DNA of 64,000 bases, taken from assembly GCA_002749535.1 (NCBI GenBank), contig MZZL01000082.1:56360-120359 (forward strand), read 5' to 3'. Source of the DNA: Apophysomyces variabilis (taxonomy: Eukaryota > Mucoromycota > Mucoromycetes > Mucorales > Mucoraceae). A model generated the notes under the pieces. That model did not search any database. It was not told the origin of the DNA and was given only the letters and a program-made list of their open reading frames with translations. Numbering within the stretch: the stretch's first letter is position 1; every line of letters starts with the position of its first letter. Shown one piece after another: positions 10,429 through 20,102 of this stretch. A program made the translations under genes and the position numbers.

Positions 10429-13400
10429 CATGCAGAAGTCGAACCGGGGTTGGCTGACTAGCAAATTGTTGTGCAAGCTTGTAATTGCTTGAGTACTGAG
10501 AGCTGAACACCGGGATTGGACTTCCATCACTTGAGACAATCACGGATACGCGTTTGAGTGCAATGTTCTTCGACGCATTGCCATCCCGGTTCATAGTGTT
10601 ACAGCCGTTGACAACGGTAACACAGTTGGGGTTCACGCAGCAGACAGCTCCATTACACTTCCTGACCTTGCCGTCCTTCCCTCGGTATTTCTGTAACTGT
10701 AGAGGCTTGAGACACCAGTGGCAGGTCTTACTAGTGTTGTATTCGTTCACAATAACTACCAATCCTTTTCGTCTTTGTACTCCACGTAACCGTTTGAGTC
10801 CCCTGCGAGCATGTCCTCGAATGCGAGAATTGGTGGGCTGCCAATGGCCGTAAAAATGAACAGGTTTTTGAAAAATCATGTCTGGGGGGAAGTGCATACG
10901 TTCGATGTCAGCATACTTGTGGTATGCTTTATGGGTAAACACCTCTCTAGTACGCTTTTCACGTTCAATTCTCCTGTTGTCAGCTTCGGTCCCCTCTTTC
11001 TCAGCATTCTTGGCTCGTTCTCTGCGCAGACGATGTCTGTTCGAGCGCGAGTGATGGTTGACAGCTGATGCTCGGAGACTCCAGGTATTGTAAATATCGT
11101 GCCGTAGCTCTGTCGTTGTGTTACTGGTAAAGTCCTGTATCCGTTGTATCATCCATGCAGATGTCGTACTTGTCGACACACCGGTAATCCGGGTACCGGG
11201 ATCCACGCCGCAAACAGGGATCGAATTCTTCTCAAAAAGTGGCTTCACGAGAGACAGCATCTAAAATAGTTATCAATCTTTCATAATCTCTTCAGATTAA
11301 AGTGTACTTACCTGTGGCATATACCCTTCGGTGATCTTTGCTTTGGCGGATGACGTTGCTTGGCTACTGTGCTTTTGCTTTTTGCGCTTTCGTTTTCGGG
11401 AGCGACTTGTTGAAGCGCTGCTTTTCTCTTTGCCCTTCCCTTTTTTGCTTACTGCTCTCATCGCCTTGTTAAGGACGTAACGATCTCGTCGAGCTTGCTT
11501 GAGCTTTTCTTGCAGGACAATGGCAGTATTTGGTTTAGATCGGATTTGTTGGCGGGTTTGTTTCAGTTTTCGGTATGCCGTGCTATTTGTACGGCCATGA
11601 GCTGATATGCTGTGATTCATCCGCTCTTTTTCCAAGGCACCTATTTCCTTTTGTATTGGCTTCAATTGTTGCTCCAAACTGAGTATGCTTGCTTGTGTGC
11701 GATCAATTCTTTCCTGCAACTGAGCTTTGCTGAGTGTGAGTGTTATCTCGGGTTCCACGAATCTTTGATTATTTCGACGTTCTTGAATTGCAGATACCTA
11801 AAATCGTTTGTATCAATTAACAATGCCTTCGACTCGTATTATTCACTTACTTGATGTGGTATGTTTCGGTTGATAGTCCCTACGACTCGTACAGTCCACT
11901 CGTTCACAAAGACAAGTCTCCAACGGAAAAAGAAATGACGCCGATTCATCATGCGGTGTATTTTGTCCATCTGGAAAAATGCTTTAAAGACGGTTTCTTT
12001 TTCAGTCCTCGCTTGAAGCCCACTAGTGATGAATTCCCCTTGTCTGTTTGTAGGTATATCAAATGCATCAATCATGATTTTGTAGATGCCGTCTGCTTTC
12101 ACTGGCAAAGCCCATTTGTTACTTGTTTCGATCGTCAGCTTGTTGACACGGTCTTGCATGCCCAAGATAGTACTGACTACGTTCGATAATGCCGCAATAG
12201 GCAATACGGTAAGTATATGCTTTGCTGGAGGTTCATCAGGTTCATTTCTGCGTGGTGTGTATGGTTTCAGGAAGTTGGCAACTTTGGCAGCCACTTGTTG
12301 CTCAGCTATGGTCAATATAGTACCCATATGAACAGCGTCCGCGACGTCTTTTGCACTTATAGTACGTTTGATCAGGGGGATTCGACCAGCATACGAACAA
12401 TTGCAACTAGTGTACGAATAGTACGAGCACTGGTTTCCTTACTGGTTATTGGAGCTTGGCTACTAGTAGTAGCTGCCGTATCTTCGTCATCTTCAGAATC
12501 ATTGACCAGGTCATCCTCTGCTTGATCAAACCTAAAAGCTTCGTACTCATCGTCAGCTTTTTGACTTTTAATTTCCTTTTCATTCAATTTCTTCTGGTCC
12601 TCTGTTCGATCTTTTCGAGGTAAATTATCAGCAATCTTGCGTTGAATAGCTTCAACCACATTATCGGGACGACCATTCATGTATGCTTTCTTCAGTTCCT
12701 TGGTCCAGTACGATCGATTGCACCGTCTTTGTACATTAGACCTTAAACCTTTTCGCTGTTCTTGGCGATCCTTCTTTTCTTCGGCTTTTTTCTTCACAAG
12801 CTGCATGTATTTGGACATGCGACGGGGCGCTAAATTTACACGGAGCAACAGACGGATGACATTGGTAAGAGATCTTGGATATAAGGAACCACTGTAGATA
12901 TTGTTCGCCGCAGTATACAACGCCCTAAAAGAATCGGCTTGAAACTGTGACGCTACAGCATCATCGTCGGGATCGACCAGGGAGGATAGCACACCATTTA
13001 TGCTAAACCATGGTTTAGGTCTGCAGCCGAAAAAAAGAATTAGCAAGATTACTATAAAATGTAAAACGTACATCTGCTCTGTGTATATACCACCAACTGT
13101 GCTGTAGAACATGTTTTGGAACTGAGCAAAACTGAATATGTTTGCATCGACACCGGCGTCTGCATTAATAAAAGGCAGAGAGACTATACTATGTTTAGCT
13201 TTATGATTGCCAAAGTCGTAATCAGCAGGGAAAACGTCTGCTAGGTTGATTTGAGTACTGTAATTGTCATATCCAATGAATTGGTACACGTCGCCGCGAA
13301 GTACCTAACGAGGNTAATTGTCATATCCGATGAATTGTACACGTCGCCGCGAAGTACCTAACGAGAAGATGTTTAACTTCCCGATAGTAAACATGTCAAA

Positions 13401-14149
13401 CGACAAACCATATCCGTAAAATGAGATAAAACAGTTTGCATATTGCGTATCACTCTCGAATTTGATTCCTGTGTCATTAGCAAGCGGGATCTTACAGTAT
13501 CAAGATCGATATCTGGGCGAACAAGTTTTCGCAAAGTTGTGGTAGCCACACGAATGTACTCTTGATGGTTATCGTCTTCGTCATCGCTTTGCTCCTCGTC
13601 TTCACTTGGCTCGTCACCACTTCTGTTACCACCTTCACTATCATCACCATGTTTATCACTTGCTTTTCTCTTGGAATCCTTGATTGATGCAGCTTGTATT
13701 TCGTGATCAGTGATCTTTTTCAACTGATTGCGATAAAAAAAATCTTGCCATATCGTTCCAGAGCAACACAAGTTTATCCGGGCCTTTGAAATGTTGTTCG
13801 GGAGCAGATGGAGAAGCCTTTGTACCGTATTTCTCTTTCAAGGTTTTGAAAAGATGATCCGAGCTTCCGCTGCTAGTTATCAAACCTTTAGGCGTCTTGT
13901 TTCTGTTCATGAATTTCTCTTTGAATTTTTCTAAAGCAGCTCGAGTTGGATTTTTGTTTTCTTGTAATTCTGGAAAATTCCAAATGTATCCTCTTATTGC
14001 TGTGATATTATGTATTTAGATGATGTTCAAGTAAAAACAATAATCATTGCTTACATTTCTTTTCGTAATTCATCCTTAATAACTTCTTCTGTCACACCAA
14101 GTGGTGCACGTTGTTTTTTCTTCCTTGGCTCTCCCACGACATTTTTCAT
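10421..14149 (-). CDS. Fanzor RNA-guided nuclease homologue (TnpB-like, RuvC), intron-containing
   Basis: Minus-strand exons read as 14149-14055, 13992-13409, 13304-13072, 13020-11851, about 11782-11312 and 11260-10421, roughly 1,130 residues if two homopolymer frameshifts (A8 at 13735-13742, G5 at 12375-12379) are sequencing errors. The last exon carries the nuclease: RuvC-I CGVDPGTRITGVS (Asp codon 11203-11201), VNEYNTSKTCHWC with the alternative Glu seen in Fanzors (10744-10742) plus first zinc-finger Cys pair, a second Cys cluster (AVCCVNPNC), and RuvC-III MNRDGNASKNIALK (Asp 10585-10583). The preceding exon is a basic coiled coil with a Lys/Arg/Ser stretch resembling a nuclear signal. 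Fanzors use an RNA encoded near the ORF end to cut DNA; activity here is inference. Fanzors occur in Mucoromycota, where databases may label them Cas12f1-like TNB. Confidence 0.85.
13261..13365. repeat. Direct repeat around a single N (probable assembly join)
   Basis: The 53 bases 13261-13313 recur as 51 bases at 13315-13365, with only a base change and small deletions between them, separated by one N at 13314. The repeat lies inside the Fanzor gene at the acceptor of its third exon. A single N between near-identical sequence is what an unmerged overlap between two contig ends looks like. If the repeat is collapsed the gene reads continuously across it. Confidence 0.75.
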
Positions 14150-14203
14150 GGTCGCAGCAGGTTATATGAAAGGTGATTTTTCGATTGTGGTTTCAGGACC
14201 CGG

Positions 14204-14707
14204 TCACTTCGGAGAGGTAAACCTTGCAATATATAATGGAACCCAACGACTGGTTCTCGCATGAGAGTCCACTTTATGAAGAAGCGACATGTTATAGTCT
14301 GACTGATTGTTTCCAATCACTTTAGGTTTGCTCTGCGTGGAGAACAGGTACACCCGAATGTTGTACATTTTGGCAATAGCAATCAGACGTAGAAGGCCAT
14401 TTGCGGGAATGTTTTGGTTATCAGATAATCGTAGGGATACAGCATGCTGCTTGTCACCTAAGCAGCGCACTACAGCTACAGACAATGCACCCTCTAATGG
14501 AGAGGTGTTGAAACGCTTAGACACGGTTTGTATACCCCTTGCTTGCAACCATTGTAGCGCCTTGCTTCGGTTCTCTTTTGATATTGGTCGCCCTCTAGCC
14601 CCAGCAATCACTGTTTGCATGTACTGTTCATAGTTTTTAGTGGGGCTACGACTGATGGCATCGCCCATACTAAAACCTGGGTTTCCTACAAAGTTCAAAT
14701 ATGGCAG
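14204..14707 (-). CDS. OTU-like ORF next to the Fanzor gene
   Basis: One open exon bounded upstream by a plausible acceptor (after 14708) encodes about 166 residues. SVAVVRCLGDKQHAVSLRLSD, then GLLRLIAIAKMYNIRVYLFS and a final SRWVPLYIARF, recall the pattern of OTU cysteine-protease domains (Gly-Asp-His-Leu-Arg block, surface-strand block, hydrophobic-W-x-P-L end). The canonical DGNCLFRA catalytic block is not seen, so it would be inactive or 5'-incomplete. OTU-like domains ride in several eukaryotic transposons, which fits the surrounding mobile DNA. It lies directly upstream of the Fanzor gene on the same strand. The assignment is tentative. Confidence 0.33.
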   Translation of the reverse strand: MPYLNFVGNPGFSMGDAISRSPTKNYEQYMQTVIAGARGRPISKENRSKALQWLQARGIQTVSKRFNTSPLEGALSVAVVRCLGDKQHAVSLRLSDNQNIPANGLLRLIAIAKMYNIRVYLFSTQSKPKVIGNNQSDYNMSLLHKVDSHARTSRWVPLYIARFTSPK

Positions 14708-15469
14708 CTACAATATTTTTAACGTTAGTGTGCAGTGCTTGTTTTCTGTCGTTTACTTTACCATATAACAAAAAAAATAGTACAATAAAAAGGATAACTA
14801 AATAAGTATTTGAGAGTGCATAGACAGTGAAGTGTTAAGAATAAAAATCAACTGGTGAAATACGACATATTTAAACAGATCATTTCATTGTGAATACTTC
14901 TCCTTAGATTGTGTAACAGTACAATATAATTCAAGACAATGAATCATTCTGCAGTCGGCGTGTCAAATACTGAATGTGATCACTGATAAAACAATCATTA
15001 TATTCGATGGCGTAATTGATGTTTTTCCTTATGCAAACATCAAAAGGGGTTATCGTAAATCTCCATAATACTGTAGTTTATACAATAAGTACATATCCGA
15101 TTTCTTAGCACTATGAAAAGTGCCCATAAACGAAACTTCTATGGTTTATCTGTATTCACTTTACTATATACACTCAGTGAATAAAGGAACGAGCCAATAG
15201 AAGGTTCCTGCAAGAAAGAAAGAGAAGTGAGACATTGAAATTCTTTGTGTAATTTATCTTTGATATATAGAATGAGCTTTTCCTTTTTATTTTCTACGTA
15301 TGTGGTCTATTGCTTTCATTATATATACCTTTATATTTCAGCTACAAATCTTTTAAGAGAAATAAAAGAAGATTGATAGGATCGTTACAGCAAATAAACA
15401 AAGCTCTCTGTTGTCATTTGTAGTTCTTTTGTTCCTGTTTAGTTTTGGTTAAAGGTGGACCGTAGTTGA

Positions 15470-15772
15470 TGTAATAGCATGGCCTATGGCCAACGTCGCT
15501 ATCTACTTACGAAGAACGAATGCGTAAGTATAGAGGGTATGGGCGAGGAAGCGGTGTTGTGGGATGTGTGTCAGGAATGGTAACTGTTATTGAGAGTATC
15601 AGAAACGTGAGGATCCTGAGATTTTAGGATCCGTTTTTATATACAACGTCTGTGCGTGGAGAGTAAATGTACAAATAAATGAAGTACAAAAGATCGCTAT
15701 CTTAATCCTCACCTATACTGGCCAATCCGCACACAATGTCATAAAGATCTATCTGTAACATGCACTTCTACA
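15470..15772 (+). repeat. LTR-like repeat, copy 1
   Basis: A 303-bp unit beginning TGTAATAGCA and ending in CTACA (TG...CA, with TGTA/TACA inverted ends). It contains a TATA-like TTTTTATATACAACG near 15635 and AATAAATGAAG shortly after, in the order expected of an LTR promoter and polyadenylation region. It matches 17097-17398 in opposite orientation with many C/T and A/G differences. No clear target duplication flanks it, so it is either an old solo LTR or one arm of an inverted-repeat element. Confidence 0.65.
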
Positions 15773-17096
15773 GATAAAGTGTGTATATAATGTAAGGTTA
15801 GCATGTATTTTTCGATATCCGTCTAGGGGAAAAAAAAAAAGATTAGTGCTTCGGCTAGTGAGTGACAGAGATTGCGATATTTCTGAGCTATCTGAGCGTC
15901 TGTCAATGCAAAAATTGAAATAGCTTGAGAAAAGTATCAAAAGCTGCGACTCAGCTTGGTGACAGAGCCAAAAATTCAGCAGGAGGACTGTGACTCATGT
16001 CACAAATTCGGTGACTCCGGCTGATGATACCGTATGCAAGAAATAGTCTTATTTTTCTCATCTTCTTGGCAGCTTTGCTTATTCTAGCTGTGAGAAAATA
16101 TGCATAAATTTTCTTTACTTACGTTATAGGCTTAGCTTCAAATGAGATTTTAAGGAGTGGCAAAGATGTTCGTCAAATTTAGTATATATAGCCACAAAGA
16201 AAAAGTATTATCCTGTATTTTGCATATTTCACATTTATCAACTGTAAGACAAATTCCTTATGAAAACTATTCTCAAACAGAGCAGCATTGCATATAAGCC
16301 CTCATGTGCTATGAAAGCTTTTATTGTAAAGATTAGAATGCTTAATGATGAAATCGGCAACAGTTGTAACAAATATGATCAGGTGATTCTCCTTTAAAAA
16401 GTTCCAGAAAACCGATTGAGCTTTTTTCTTTGACATCTAAGAATAAAATAGATATGAAAAAAAGAGTAGGTATGTTCGCTTTTTCCATACATCCGTTTCT
16501 CTTTTCTTTTACAACGGCGTACCATGTTAGTTATTGATTGTGAAGAAGATGACGATCCACCTCTATACTATTAGAATGGGATTTACCTCGGGGACTCCTC
16601 CCCCAGATTATTTGAGCGCCGTTATAATAAACTAGGCGCTGTTTGACATATTAACCAGTAACGATATCAAGAGAAAATGGAGCAACAAACCATATGTAGC
16701 ATCTCACTAATTAATAAAGTGCCCGAGAAAATTCCCTATTACAATATATATGGGAAGTCAAGACCACTCTGTTTGCTGGAGTGGCTTCAGCAGAGCCCAT
16801 GACCAGAATGGTGTATCAGTTCCTCAACTTATAGTAAGTATCAATAGTTTTGTAGAAAAGGAAAGGCTAATCTATTGGTATCCGTCAGCTATCTATATAC
16901 CATAAAGCTTGCATGATTAACGTGATTCAACACTTTCAATCAGCAGTTTGTTAGAAAGTTCTTTTTTTCTCTCGTAAGTAATTTATAATAGCTCTTATAA
17001 CAATACTAACCTTATCTCTAGTTCCGCGCCATTGGCGCCCAGACAGTTAAAGGGCTGTTAAACAGCCCCTTCGTTGGGTATGGTGTGTGCCAAAAG
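15773..17096. other. Interior between inverted LTR-like repeats, no ORF
   Basis: 1.3 kb of AT-rich DNA with no open frame longer than about 60 residues and no protease, reverse transcriptase or integrase motif seen. The part abutting the second repeat (minus strand from 17096) begins cttttggcacacaccat, which could be a degenerate primer-binding site (TGG followed by complement of a tRNA 3' end); this is a guess. Confidence 0.4.
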
Positions 17097-17398
17097 TGTA
17101 GCAGTGCATGCTACAGATAGGTCTTTATGACCTTGTGCGCGGATTGGCATGTATAGGCGACGATTAAGGCAGCGATCTTTTGTACTTCATTTATTTGTAC
17201 GTTTACTCTCCGCGCACAGACGTTGTATATAAAGACGGATCCTGAAATCTCAGGATCCTCATGTTTCTGATATCCTCAAAACGGTTACTATTCCTGAATC
17301 ATATCCCAAAACAGCGCTTCGTCACCCTCACCCTCTATACTTGCGTGTTCGTTCTTTGTAAGTAGATAGCGACGTTGGCCATAGACCGTGCTATTACA
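17097..17398 (-). repeat. LTR-like repeat, copy 2 (inverted)
   Basis: A 302-bp unit on the minus strand, TGTAATAGCACGG ... GCTACA, alignable end to end with 15470-15772. The TATA-like TTTATATACAACG and AATAAATGAAG elements are conserved. Where the copies differ, copy 1 often has T or A where this copy keeps C or G, consistent with deamination-driven decay of copy 1. Flanking AAAAG and AACAG might be a worn 5-bp target duplication, which would make it a solo LTR. Confidence 0.65.
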
Positions 17399-18957
17399 AA
17401 CAGATAGCGCTGCTAACTGTCACAGTTTAAGACATAAAGGTCTGACTTTTATGCCTTAGAAAGCCTCTCCTTTTGCCTTCTCTTTAGAATCTGTTTTGTT
17501 ATCTGATCGAGGTGCATTATTTTGTTTTCTTCAGGATTTTGTTATTACAAATGCTTGATTGAATATGTTTCATTATTGAAGCTGATTGAGATGGTCGCAG
17601 CACTCTATGGGTTCCGTCTCCATAAGCCTATAGGGCTAACCTTTCAATTTCGCGCTTATGCATAGTATGTAGTTGCGCTGCAGATTCTTTGTCTGATTCA
17701 TATGAATCAGTCTAGCAAGCAGCTTGCTGCTGTCTGTTTCTTGCTTCGGATTGCTACGCTTCAATCCAATGGCTCCAGAAAATTAAACCAACATTGCAAT
17801 TGCAGAACGCTCATGAACATCAGATCCAATCCCACATTCCCGGCTACGGGCACTAGCTCCTGACTCTGGCGCTCAATCTTAGTATGCTATTACGTCTTTG
17901 TTGCTATTTCCGTCTTTTTCCCTTGCCATCCAAACTCAATCCAATCATTTTCAGCCATAAATTGGTTCTGTGAAATAAAAATGCTGCTATTGACGGCTGC
18001 AGTCCGTTCCGAGCCTCTTTGTAGCGGGGTCTTTTTTAGCTCTTTATAAGGCTCGGGCTATGAGAAGGTGGCGAGGCCGAAAAAGAAAAAGAAATCATTT
18101 ACGGAAAGATAAAGACCGTATCGGTGAATGGAGATTCTGTGTGCCAAAACCCTCGTTGCATTGCGGTAAGACTGGGCCACGCTACCCAAAGCCGGGATGC
18201 AATGGCTGTGGTAGCGATCGGTATTACAGCAATTTCGAACGTGAAAAGTGCCTCCCCGCTGCCCCCATTCTGTCCATAGATCAGCCAATTCAATGCTGAT
18301 TTAAAAAATCTCGAGACGTCCATTCTGTCAGCTGGCTGACACAAAGGAACGGCACCTGGCACAGGCCAAGACCACTGCCTCGACTGGTAAGTTTCAATTG
18401 GGCTTTCACGCTATTTAAACAACTAACTATTTTTGCTGTCATCCATTTTGATATTGCTGCATTGGTTTGTTTTTAGCATGATATAATATAATGGTCCTGT
18501 TTCTTCTATTTAGCAATAACCGGAAAGTAGATCCCAGAGGTAAAAACAGATAAAAACGCTCTATGTAGGAATAGTGCTGCAAGAATGTAATGGAAAGTTA
18601 CTGGGAAGCACATCAAGTTTCTCGGCGTTAGATCCTTTATTTGAGCATCTTGCGTAGCAATCCATGCCAGGAGCAGACATTAAGCCGTTTCTTATAGTTA
18701 AATAATGCATGTGTCAGTTCTTCGCTTTAACAGACCTGCGCTACTCTCAGGTTATGATACATGCATCCTTTTGACTGTAGTGCATTTTTCCGTTTGGAGC
18801 GTCAGCATCTCGAAAGTTCGAGCCAGACAGCCCTGTGCTGCCCAATCAGATCTTAGGAAGCCAGTGACGTCATATTTCTGAAGAGTGGTCGCGCAGCAAA
18901 AAAAAAAAGTTTCGTCTCCTTTCTTCTCTTTCGTTGTTTTTCTTCTTTTCTTTACCA
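17399..18957. other. Intergenic, no supported gene
   Basis: No gene recognised. Overlapping ORFs on both strands at 18058-18362 lack known motifs and look like chance. The last part is the promoter region of the SR-protein gene: pyrimidine-rich (ctcctttcttctctttcg) just before the start codon at 18958. Confidence 0.45.
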
Positions 18958-19872
18958 ATGAGAACTACACTCTTTGTTGCTGGCTTTGGCTCTAGAACGC
19001 GTGCAAGAGATCTTGCATATGAGTTTGAAAGGTACTTTTCAACACCAACGAGACCGCGGATACACACGTCGTCGGAACGAGTAGAGTGACGCGGCGAAAA
19101 AAAAATAATGTGTTGCGATACGATTTGACGACCAACCCTCTTTTTGCTGACGACTAACGAAAACATCCTTCTGTTGCCGTTCTATCAACCCAATAAAGAT
19201 ATGGCCGCCTTGTCCGTTGTGATATCCCGGCACCCAAAAGTTACTCTTCCAAACCGTAAGTAGAGACCTCTTTTTTTCCGTCATTTCAAACAAGATGAAG
19301 ACTCATCTTACTTTTTTGGTGGGGCGCAGCTATGCTTTTGTAGAGTTTGAAGATCCACGTGATGCCGAAGACGCTTTTCAGGAGATGCATGGCCGACGTA
19401 TTGACGGCTATACCATCAGTGTACAGGTAACAAAAATTATTGGTTGATAAGACTTGTTCCAAGTATATAATTTTTTTTTATTTCTCCTATCCGTCAATAG
19501 TGGGCCAGAAATGCTCCTAGCGCCTCGTGGCGTTACGATCGCTCACCACGCCGTCGCCGTTCTCCTAGCCCTCGCCGACCTGCTCGACGCGTGTCTTACG
19601 GACGCAGCCACAGCAGATCGCGCAGCCCACCGTTCCGTGGTGGTCGTTCGCCCTCGCCTCGTGGACGCTCTCCTCCTCCACCAGGCTACGAGCGTCGTTA
19701 CGAGTCTCGCTCACGCTCTCCTCCAAGACAACCTGATGAACGTTACCCTCCCGAACCTGTAAGAGATTCGAGATCACGTTCGCCTGTTGCAGAAGCCCGA
19801 CGTGACTCGAGATCCCCCTCTCCCAAGGAAAAAAGATCACCTTCGCCCAGATCCGGTAGCCCTGAACATTAA
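18958..19872 (+). CDS. SR-type splicing factor (RRM + RS domain), Srp1-like
   Basis: Four exons (18958-19031, 19199-19255, 19330-19426, 19501-19872), about 199 residues, all joins in frame. The RRM runs from residue 4: LFVAGFGSRTRARDLAYEFE (RNP2), then YGRLVRCDIPAPKSYSS, YAFVEFEDPRDAEDAFQEM (RNP1) and DGYTISVQWARNAPSASWR. The C-terminal half is an RS domain rich in SRSRSP, SPSPR and RGR repeats. SR proteins bind exonic enhancers and recruit U1/U2AF; phosphorylation of the RS domain controls location. The RRM most resembles fission-yeast Srp1 and filamentous-fungal homologues. The four-exon structure with splice-site-bounded RRM segments is consistent with the intron-rich genome. It converges with the Zn-cluster gene 230 bp downstream. 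Confidence 0.9.
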
Positions 19873-20102
19873 GGAAATATTATCTACCACCTAGCCGAAA
19901 ATAAGATATCTTATGTTCTATTTTCTGCTATACGTCCTTTTTTTTCTGCTTCATAACTTCCCCTTTCCTTTTCTTCCCTTCAAATTTGTGTCAAACTCGA
20001 TTAACGATGTTTGTATTGTACACGAAACGAATCAACACAGTCGGCTTTTTTCTTCGCAAAAATATGTTTAATGGATATAGTAGGTTTAGCGTCCATGATT
20101 TC

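Noticed and set aside
10428..10465. TTCGA-containing sequence resembling a tRNA T arm on the minus strand
   Set aside because: The flanking bases do not form a five-pair stem, no anticodon or acceptor stem is found, and it lies within the Fanzor coding end.
10421..14149. Bacterial TnpB contamination or a CRISPR Cas12 gene
   Set aside because: Spliceosomal-type introns interrupt the gene, the N-terminal region is long, no CRISPR array exists in the window, and the Glu placement fits Fanzor.
18058..18362. Overlapping ORFs on both strands (79 and 87 residues)
   Set aside because: No motif, no splice context, and mutually exclusive frames over a CG-richer patch; likely chance.
19454..19840. ORFs of about 100 residues on both strands within the SR gene
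   Set aside because: They are shadow frames of the RS-domain exon, whose repeats keep several frames open.
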